Shown here piece after piece: positions 1 through 5,104 of a stretch of DNA of 5,509 bases. The translations under genes were made by a program, and so were the position numbers. The notes under the pieces are model-generated. The model did not search any database. It was not told the DNA's origin and was given only the letters and a program-made list of their open reading frames with translations. Source of the DNA: Victivallales bacterium. Lineage in GTDB: Bacteria; Verrucomicrobiota; Lentisphaeria; Oligosphaerales; Oligosphaeraceae. Position 1 is the first letter of the stretch. Each line of letters begins with the position of its first letter. Location: NCBI GenBank assembly GCA_017964325.1, contig JAGCSE010000266.1, forward strand, positions 1-5,509. The letters run 5' to 3'.

Positions 1-529
1 AGGGGTAGCCTTCCATGTTGGCGCCGGCCGTGCGGGCGTATGCCCATTCGGAGCCCGGGAAGCCCATGCGGAGGTGCAGGTAGATGATTTCACCAATCTT
101 GTCTTCTGCAATCAATTTTTTGGCGTCATCTGCAGGTTGCGTGAAATAGTGGTTGAGGTTGACGCCGAGATAGAGGTTGTTCTTGGCGGCGAGGGCGACC
201 ATTTGGCGGGCTTCCTCGACGTCGTTGGAGATTGGCTTTTCGCAGAGGACATGCTTGCCCGCCGAGAGGGCCTGCATGACGGGAACGCCGTGCCAGCCGC
301 CGTTTTCAGGGCCGCCCGTGCAGACATCGACGATGTCGAGCTGTTCGTTGGCGAGCATGTCGTCCAAGCAATAGTACGCCTTGACCTGCAGTTTGGCGGC
401 GAGTTCGTCCGCACGGGATTTGACGACATCGCAGACGGCCACGAGTTCGGCCAGCTCGTCGTTCTTGTGGGCTGTTGCATGGGTCGTGCCAATGCCTCTG
501 CAACCGACAACACCTACTCTTAATGCCAT
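1..529 (-). CDS. Gfo/Idh/MocA family NAD(P)-dependent oxidoreductase, N-terminal part (truncated by window edge)
   Basis: The open frame runs from an ATG at 529 to the window edge, giving about 176 residues of the N-terminal nucleotide-binding half. Family members are usually 330-450 residues and oxidise or reduce sugars, inositols or related compounds with NAD(P). Visible are a Rossmann dinucleotide motif near residues 6-14 (GVVGCRGIG), an acidic residue after the second strand (CD at 33-34), a variant of the T-P...H segment (TGGPENGGWHG, about 71-81), the hallmark EKP at 97-99 with the usual GKHVLCEKP context, and an NHYF stretch at 126-129 where many relatives have NHRF. The start is supported by AAAGGAG (538-544 on the plus strand), 8 bases upstream. 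The catalytic domain and substrate-determining residues lie outside the window, so the substrate is unknown. Alanine codons favour GCC, unlike the rightward genes. Family assignment is secure; function is not. Confidence 0.93.
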   Translation of the reverse strand, partial: MALRVGVVGCRGIGTTHATAHKNDELAELVAVCDVVKSRADELAAKLQVKAYYCLDDMLANEQLDIVDVCTGGPENGGWHGVPVMQALSAGKHVLCEKPISNDVEEARQMVALAAKNNLYLGVNLNHYFTQPADDAKKLIAEDKIGEIIYLHLRMGFPGSEWAYARTAGANMEGYP

Positions 530-598
530 GGTGAAAACTCCTTTGTTTTACGATACGTTGTTGTTTGTGAAGGGATGTTGAAAATGTCTATTGGAAAA

Positions 599-635
599 AT
601 TAACCGTTAATAATGAAAAAGCCAATTGTCTTCAA
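599..635 (-). promoter_or_regulatory. Candidate sigma-70-type promoter with overlapping palindrome, upstream of the oxidoreductase gene
   Basis: Read on the minus strand, TTGAAG (630-635) lies 17 bases upstream of TATTAA (607-612), each matching 4 of 6 consensus positions. The -10 overlaps ATTAAC-G-GTTAAT (599-611), a perfect 6-bp-arm palindrome around one central base. This would leave a leader of roughly 70 bases before the ATG at 529. A repressor at the palindrome would block the promoter, which would suit a catabolic oxidoreductase gene. The match is moderate and found by eye in AT-rich DNA. Confidence 0.3.
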
Positions 636-668
636 GTGAATATATGGGATAAAACAATCTTTTCAAGG

Positions 669-700
669 AAAAAACGCGGCATTTTAACGGCGGGACGCCG
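669..700 (-). terminator. Weak candidate intrinsic terminator after the flavin reductase gene
   Basis: Just downstream of the flavin reductase stop, on the minus strand, CGGCG-TCC-CGCCG (688-700) can form a 5-bp GC hairpin with a three-base loop. A run of six T (669-674) follows, but 13 bases separate it from the stem, so this is not a textbook intrinsic terminator. It is the only hairpin plus T-run I found in the 184-base gap. Confidence 0.25.
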
Positions 701-713
701 ATGGGACCTCCGA

Positions 714-1412
714 TTATTTATACTTTCTGACGGAGAAGCCGAAGGCGCCGACGCGGCGGCCGAGAGTGCGGTATTCGGAATGCGCGTACGCTAGCAGGTC
801 AGCGTGTTCGATATTCAACTTGCCGCGTCTGTCCAGAAGCTTGTCCGAGATGTTGACGGCGGCGATTTTCGCGATGAAAAGGTCATGCGAACCGAGCGGG
901 ATGATTTTGACGACTTTGCATTCGATGTTTATGGGGCAGTCCGCGATGAGGGGACATTTGACTTGCGTGGCGGGCAGGGGGGTGAGCCGTGTTTCGGCGA
1001 ATTTATCGATGTCGCGGCCGGATTTCATGCCGCACCAATCCGTAATTTTCGCTTGTTTGCCTGTCGGCAGATTGACGACGAATTCTCTGGTGGCGGATAT
1101 GATTTCATACGAATAGCGTTCCTTGCGGATGGAGATGGAGAGCATGGCGGGGTCTGAGCAGACGGTGCCCGCCCATGCGAGCGTGATGATGTTGGGGGCG
1201 TATCCGGATTTGCCGCCGCCGCAGGAGACGAGCACGACGGGCACAGGCATGAGAAGCGTGCCGGGCTTCCATACTTGCTTGGGAAACAGCTCTTTAAGCT
1301 CCAGTTCCGTCATGTCCGATTTCGGCTTGTATGGTTGCTTTGAGTTGGTCTCGTGGGTGGGGGCCTGCCTGAAGACTCTTTTCGGCGCGCCGTGCGGAGG
1401 GACTTTGGTCAT
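714..1412 (-). CDS. Flavin reductase / flavoredoxin-like FMN-binding protein
   Basis: A 232-residue cytoplasmic protein of the flavin reductase-like FMN-binding split-barrel family, which binds FMN and either reduces free flavin or transfers electrons (as flavoredoxin does). Recognisable features are the opening around residues 50-64 (PGTLLMPVPVVLVSC), PNIITLAWAGTVCSDP (73-88), the SISIRKERYSYE segment (92-103), EFVVNLP (110-116) and a CGMKSGRD.DKF segment near 126-137 that is typical of the family. I chose the ATG at 1412 because AAGGAAT lies about 7 bases upstream. A longer frame opens at 1478, and an internal ATG at 1313 gives 199 residues, closer to the usual family length, but has no convincing ribosome site. 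With the 1412 start, residues 1-33 are a basic, proline-containing extension with no signal-peptide character. The gene is divergent from ymdB. Physiological partner and donor (NADH, NADPH or ferredoxin) cannot be told. Confidence 0.9.
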   Translation of the reverse strand: MTKVPPHGAPKRVFRQAPTHETNSKQPYKPKSDMTELELKELFPKQVWKPGTLLMPVPVVLVSCGGGKSGYAPNIITLAWAGTVCSDPAMLSISIRKERYSYEIISATREFVVNLPTGKQAKITDWCGMKSGRDIDKFAETRLTPLPATQVKCPLIADCPINIECKVVKIIPLGSHDLFIAKIAAVNISDKLLDRRGKLNIEHADLLAYAHSEYRTLGRRVGAFGFSVRKYK

Positions 1413-1444
1413 ATTTGTTATTCCTTTTTTATGTTGGGGAAGCA

Positions 1445-1474
1445 TTGTGTGATGACATACAAGAATACTATATT
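1445..1474 (+). promoter_or_regulatory. Candidate promoter for the ymdB-nrdR operon
   Basis: TTGTGT (1445-1450) is followed after 18 bases by TATATT (1469-1474), which matches the -10 consensus at 5 of 6 positions; the -35 is weak (3 of 6). A minus-strand -10-like TATAGT (1467-1472) overlaps it and could serve the divergent flavin reductase gene, though it has no good -35. A second plus-strand -10-like TATATT at 1515-1520 is an alternative with a poor -35. The region is strongly AT-rich compared with the flanking genes. Confidence 0.3.
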
Positions 1475-1480
1475 TCAAAT

Positions 1481-1499
1481 TATGCTGAAAGATAGCATA
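1481..1499. promoter_or_regulatory. Inverted repeat, candidate operator in the divergent intergenic region
   Basis: TATGCT-GAAAGAT-AGCATA has perfect 6-bp arms around a 7-base spacer. It lies between the divergent flavin reductase and ymdB genes, 69 bases from the first start codon and about 111 from the second, next to the promoter-like elements at 1445-1474. Size and location fit a dimeric regulator site. No regulator gene lies next to it, and no known motif is recognised. Confidence 0.3.
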
Positions 1500-1609
1500 T
1501 TCGAGGCGGTGGATTATATTATTTTATGTTTTTTTTACGGGAATGGAGGGAAAAAGGCGGAATATGGAGAGGTTTCAGGTTTTGGAAATCATCAGAAAGG
1601 TTAAAAACG

Positions 1610-2392
1610 ATGCGGATATTGTTTATCGGTGACATAGTCGGCAAGGGGGGGCGTCAGGCTGTGAAGATGACTGTCCGCGAATTGATGCGCGAGAACTGGT
1701 GCGATTTCTGCATTGCGAATGGCGAGAACATGGCGGGCGGCGGCGGCTTCACGAAATCATGCCTGGCCGAGCTTGATGAAAGCGGAGTCGATGTTTTCAC
1801 GTCAGGCGACCATGTGTGGGATCAGAAGGAATTTCCCGACGAGATTGAAAGCGTTGGCAACGTGCTGCGGCCTGCGAACTTTTCCGACAAACAGCCTGGT
1901 CGTGGATATGGCGTATTCGAGGCGCGTAACGGCGTGAAGGTCGGCGTGATTTCATTGATAGGACGGACGTTCATGGGCGCCCAATCCGACTGTCCGTTTG
2001 CGAAGGCGGATGAAATCGTAGAGAAAATCAGGCTTGAAACGCCTGTGATTGTCGTGGATTTCCATGCGGAGGCGACAAGCGAGAAGATTGCGATGGGGCG
2101 GTATCTGGCGGGACGCGTGAGCGCGGTGCTCGGCACGCATACGCATGTGGCGACGGCGGACCAGCAGATATTCGCGGGAGGAACGGCGTTCCAGTGCGAC
2201 GTCGGCATGGTCGGAGCGAGGGAGTCTGTTTTAGGTCGTGAAATCGAACCAGTGCTGCGCAAATTCACGACTGGTATGCCGAATCGTTTCCTTGTGAACG
2301 ACAAGGGGATACGGCTGAACGGGACGGTTGTCACGGTCGGAGAGGACGGCAAGGCGACCGGAATCGAGCGTGTGACACGAGATTTACTTTGA
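1610..2392 (+). CDS. ymdB: YmdB-family metallophosphoesterase (2',3'-cyclic nucleotide phosphodiesterase type)
   Basis: A 260-residue protein of the YmdB/DR1281 family of dinuclear-metal phosphoesterases. The Bacillus subtilis member hydrolyses 2',3'-cAMP and affects biofilm decisions. Motifs in order: MRILFIGDIVG with metal ligand D8; NGEN at 37-40 (E39, N40); SGDHVWD at 65-71 with H68; RPANF at 87-91; GRTFM at 118-122; FHAEATSEK at 151-159 (H152); GTHTHV at 175-180 (H177, H179); DVGM near 200. The length is normal for the family. The start was chosen from the family N-terminus and an AAAGG ribosome site nine bases upstream; the frame is open further upstream to 1526, but that extension has no family resemblance. 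Oddity: residue 67 is Asp where the family and the wider calcineurin-like fold normally have Asn (GNH). It is the first gene of the apparent operon; nrdR follows after 59 bases. Its TGA stop is backed by an in-frame TAA at 2402. Confidence 0.94.
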   Translation: MRILFIGDIVGKGGRQAVKMTVRELMRENWCDFCIANGENMAGGGGFTKSCLAELDESGVDVFTSGDHVWDQKEFPDEIESVGNVLRPANFSDKQPGRGYGVFEARNGVKVGVISLIGRTFMGAQSDCPFAKADEIVEKIRLETPVIVVDFHAEATSEKIAMGRYLAGRVSAVLGTHTHVATADQQIFAGGTAFQCDVGMVGARESVLGREIEPVLRKFTTGMPNRFLVNDKGIRLNGTVVTVGEDGKATGIERVTRDLL

Positions 2393-2451
2393 CAGGGGGC
2401 TTAAGTGCGGGAAGGCGAAAACGATACAGCAAAAAGGAAAGGGACAAAATT

Positions 2452-2934
2452 ATGCGTTGTCCAAAATGCGGAAAAGATTGTGACAAGGTGATTGAGACGC
2501 GGGTTTCCAAGGACGCGGTGTCCGTACGGCGCCGCCGTCTGTGCCAGGCGTGCTCCTACCGTTTCACGACATACGAGACGATCATTCCCGCCGAAGTGTA
2601 TGTCGTCAAGAAAGATGGACGTGTTGAGGATTTCAAGCCGGAGAAGGTGCTGTTTGGCATCCGGCAGGCCTGTTGGAAACGGCAGGTGACGGACGATGTC
2701 ATCGATCAGATGGTCTCGAATGTGATGAACAGGATTTCGGAACAGACGAACTCGGAGGGCAAAATTTCATCGAAGAAGATCGGGGAGGACGTGATGGATG
2801 AGCTGAAGGAGGTCGATGAAGTGGCATACGTGCGGTTTGCGTCCGTCTATCGCCATTTCAAGGATGCGGAGGCGTTCATCAATGAAATCCACAATCTTCC
2901 GTCCCAAAGTAACGACGGAGGAGAGACTGAATGA
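2452..2934 (+). CDS. nrdR: Transcriptional repressor NrdR (zinc ribbon plus ATP-cone)
   Basis: A 160-residue NrdR, the repressor of ribonucleotide reductase genes, which reads ATP/dATP through its ATP-cone and binds paired NrdR boxes. A zinc ribbon is formed by C3, C6, C31 and C34 (CPKC and CQAC), with the arginine-rich RRRR at 26-29 and RFTTYE (37-42) as in characterised members. The ATP-cone spans roughly 48-140, with VVKKDGR.E.F..EKV at the start and VAYVRFASVYRHF at the end. The length is normal with a short polar tail. The ATG at 2452 was chosen because the first zinc cysteine must be residue 3, and AAGGAAAGGG lies just upstream. A TTG start at 2389, overlapping the ymdB stop, would add 21 unconserved residues. 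No ribonucleotide reductase gene is in the window. Its stop codon overlaps the next start (ATGA). Confidence 0.97.
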   Translation: MRCPKCGKDCDKVIETRVSKDAVSVRRRRLCQACSYRFTTYETIIPAEVYVVKKDGRVEDFKPEKVLFGIRQACWKRQVTDDVIDQMVSNVMNRISEQTNSEGKISSKKIGEDVMDELKEVDEVAYVRFASVYRHFKDAEAFINEIHNLPSQSNDGGETE

Positions 2935-3881
2935 TTTTAATACCGGAACAGGTTCTGTTCGTGCTGGGGGAGGGTGGTCAGCGGGAGAGCTACGACTTTG
3001 CAGGGCTGTGCGCAGATTTACGCAAGGCGTTTGAACGCAATGGCGTGCGGGATGCTTGGCTGATTGACCAGTTTACATTGACGGTCGAAGAACGTTTGCG
3101 TGGCGAATCTCCGATGACGGAGCGTGAAATCGACGGACTTCTATCCTCTGTTTTGACGGCGACTGGATATGGCGACGTTGCCGCCACATTTACGGAGATT
3201 CGTGGCGAGAAGCCGCTGGATGTGCTGCGTGCGGAGCTTCATCCATGGGACGAAACGCGCATACGGGACATTTTGCGGCGGCAGTTGCCGCTTTCGCCAC
3301 GCCAGCAGGAGACATTGACGGAACGATGCTCGGAAATTCTTGGGAAATTGTGTTTTACGGCTGTTTCGGACACGTTCGTCAGGGAGTTGGCGATTCATCT
3401 TTTGTATTCAGACAGCACGGAAAAGGCGGAAAGGGCTTCGAAAAAAACGGAGGCGAAGCAGGATTGGGCGGCTCTTTGTGACGAGAAGACGCGTTCGTAT
3501 CTTGAACGGCGCGTGTTGGTTGCATATCCCGTTGCACCGCTTTTCCCAAGGCCGCGCATCGCTTTCAATTTGACCGAATACTGCCGCGATTCCGAAGAAG
3601 ACTGGCGGAGCGAATTGGCTTTGTGCGCAAAACTGCCAGATGCGGCGCATTGTGCGCTTCACCTGTTGACGGTCATGCGGAATGACATTTTGACGGCGCA
3701 TCCGGATTTCACGGATTGTCCTGGTCATGTCGTCATCCCGCATTTCCAAGAGTTTGTTGATAATTTTGCAGATGGCGTCCCACTTCGACAGCGTCGCGGT
3801 TTCGGCAAGCGGCTGCGCAAGGCGTTGGCGGCGAATCTGGCGGGACATACAGATTTCGAAGTGATGGTGAGCTATCGGTAG
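2931..3881 (+). CDS. Uncharacterised protein with degenerate ATP-cone-like N-terminus, coupled to nrdR
   Basis: A 316-residue soluble protein with no membrane segment or signal peptide. I do not recognise it as a named family. Residues 8-92 follow the ATP-cone pattern: an opening strand VLFVLGEGGQRESYDF where a cone has V-KRDG-xxx-FD, helices around 24-35 and 42-57, EREIDGLLSSVLTATG at 64-79, and a closing VAATFTEIRG (83-92) that mirrors the usual VAKAYxxYR. The Lys-Arg of KRDG is missing. Residues 106-158 (PWDETRIRDILRR to ELAIHLL) could be a second, more decayed helical repeat. A charged linker follows (about 160-178), then a C-terminal region of about 135 residues with no motif I know. The start overlaps the nrdR stop as ATGA, which indicates translational coupling. 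I infer, without proof, a nucleotide-sensing or scaffolding role connected with NrdR. ATP binding is uncertain because key residues are lost. Confidence 0.85.
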   Translation: MILIPEQVLFVLGEGGQRESYDFAGLCADLRKAFERNGVRDAWLIDQFTLTVEERLRGESPMTEREIDGLLSSVLTATGYGDVAATFTEIRGEKPLDVLRAELHPWDETRIRDILRRQLPLSPRQQETLTERCSEILGKLCFTAVSDTFVRELAIHLLYSDSTEKAERASKKTEAKQDWAALCDEKTRSYLERRVLVAYPVAPLFPRPRIAFNLTEYCRDSEEDWRSELALCAKLPDAAHCALHLLTVMRNDILTAHPDFTDCPGHVVIPHFQEFVDNFADGVPLRQRRGFGKRLRKALAANLAGHTDFEVMVSYR

Positions 3882-3898
3882 GACAAAAAGGAGCCAAG

Positions 3899-5104
3899 AT
3901 GAATAATGGAAATGAACGTCGCGGCCTGACGACTTGTACATCTTTGATGAGCCTTGTGGCGTTCGCCATCACGGCGAATCTGCTGGCGGCAGTCGGCAAG
4001 CAGATGGGCGAGCAGTTCGGCATGCGCGAGGCAGTGTTTGTGCAATGGGCGTATCCCGTGCAGTTTTTCAGCTTTTCGGCGATGTGCTTTCTAGGCGGCA
4101 CGGCATCCGACCGCATTGGAAAACGCAACAGCCTGTTGGGGGCGTGCGTGTTGATCACCATCGGTTGCCTGGTCATGCTGTTGGCACCGAAATTCTGGGT
4201 GGTATGCATCGCGGCGTTGATTGTCGGCATGGGAGGCGGCGGCATCGAATCCATCAGCGCGGCGGGCTTGACGGATTTGCATCCGACGAAAAGCAAATTG
4301 TTTATGAACCTTGCCCAGATTTTCTACTGCATCGGCGCGAACAGCGCGAGCGTGGCGGCGGGAATCTTGATTGGTTATGGTGTTTCATGGCGGTGGCTCT
4401 ATTTCGGAACATGCATTCTGGGCGCGGCTCTCGTGTTGTGTTTTGCGTTTTCGAAGTTCCCGTACAAGGCCAGTGAATCCGCTGCGGACACGAACGGCGG
4501 CGTGAAACGCGTCTTGGAACTGTTGCCGAACATCTGGCTGCCGTCGTTGGGATTGTTTCTGTATGTATTTGCGGAAACGTCTATTTACGCTTTCGGACCA
4601 AATTATCTGAAGCATCTTGGGGCGACGGACAAGATTTCGACGCTGAGCATCGCGGCTTTCTGGAGCGCGGTCGCCATCGGACGTCTGCTTTGTTCGTTCC
4701 TGCCGCAGAAGCAGACGTATGAGACGGCCATCTGCGGGATGATGACCACTGCTGGAATCTTATTGATTGGACAGGTTTTTGCGCATAATTGGCAGAGCGC
4801 CATCGTGTTGATGACGCTGGCTGGGCTGGCTTGTGCGGGAGCGTGGCCATTGGTCGTCAGCATGGTGACGGTTCGCAACATCAAATACAGCGGAACGGCT
4901 TCTGGATTTACAATTGGCTGCGGTGCAGTTGGTTGTATTTTAAGCCCCATGGTGTTGGGCAAGATTTTCGATACAGGCAGGACACATCTTGCGTACTGTT
5001 TGCTTGGTTCGTGCTTTCTGTTGTCCAGCCTGTGTATCGCGATGACGTATTTCCAGCATAAGCGCCGTATGGCGCGGGAGGCGGAGCATGGTGAAACTGC
5101 TTGA
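3899..5104 (+). CDS. Major facilitator superfamily transporter, fucose permease (FHS)-like
   Basis: A 401-residue inner-membrane transporter with about twelve hydrophobic segments, roughly at residues 11-32, 47-66, 78-96, 98-121, 134-160, 164-184, 210-232, 246-268, 275-294, 299-325, 332-355 and 362-385. A polar loop at 186-206 divides the two halves. The MFS loop 2-3 signature is clear (GGTASDRIGKRNS, 66-78). The glycine-rich TM4 followed by a polar stretch and NLAQIFYCIGANSA in TM5 (137-150) resembles the FHS branch, which includes fucose and glucose/galactose permeases. The substrate cannot be assigned. The ATG at 3899 has AAGGAG (3888-3893) five bases upstream and lies 17 bases after the preceding stop. 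The short positive C-terminus (HKRR) is probably cytoplasmic. The gene end overlaps the next start by 17 bases. A sugar-type permease among nucleotide and metal housekeeping genes is unexpected. Confidence 0.9.
   Translation: MNNGNERRGLTTCTSLMSLVAFAITANLLAAVGKQMGEQFGMREAVFVQWAYPVQFFSFSAMCFLGGTASDRIGKRNSLLGACVLITIGCLVMLLAPKFWVVCIAALIVGMGGGGIESISAAGLTDLHPTKSKLFMNLAQIFYCIGANSASVAAGILIGYGVSWRWLYFGTCILGAALVLCFAFSKFPYKASESAADTNGGVKRVLELLPNIWLPSLGLFLYVFAETSIYAFGPNYLKHLGATDKISTLSIAAFWSAVAIGRLLCSFLPQKQTYETAICGMMTTAGILLIGQVFAHNWQSAIVLMTLAGLACAGAWPLVVSMVTVRNIKYSGTASGFTIGCGAVGCILSPMVLGKIFDTGRTHLAYCLLGSCFLLSSLCIAMTYFQHKRRMAREAEHGETA

Noticed and set aside
74..523. Open frame of 149 codons on the plus strand opposite the oxidoreductase gene
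   Set aside because: The opposite strand carries a clear Gfo/Idh/MocA protein with its ribosome site. This frame has no family resemblance and is a shadow.
1526..1609. Upstream extension of the ymdB frame (28 residues)
   Set aside because: Family members begin at MRILFIGD, and a ribosome site precedes the ATG at 1610. The extension shows no conserved character.
1564..1632. Short 22-residue frame (MERFQVLEII...) overlapping the ymdB start
   Set aside because: It has a weak purine-rich sequence upstream, but it is too short and unlike any leader peptide I know. The purine-rich run is more simply part of the ymdB leader.
1822..2352. Long minus-strand open frame of 176 codons inside ymdB
   Set aside because: It is a codon-bias shadow of a clearly identified gene on the other strand, with no family resemblance or ribosome site noted.
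2389..2451. TTG start for nrdR overlapping the ymdB stop
   Set aside because: It would add 21 residues before the zinc ribbon, where NrdR proteins normally start with M-x-C-P. The ATG at 2452 has a good ribosome site.
3408..4296. Two long minus-strand frames (177 and 187 codons) spanning the cone-like protein and the transporter
   Set aside because: They cross the boundary between two well-supported plus-strand genes and encode basic, low-information sequence, as expected for shadows.
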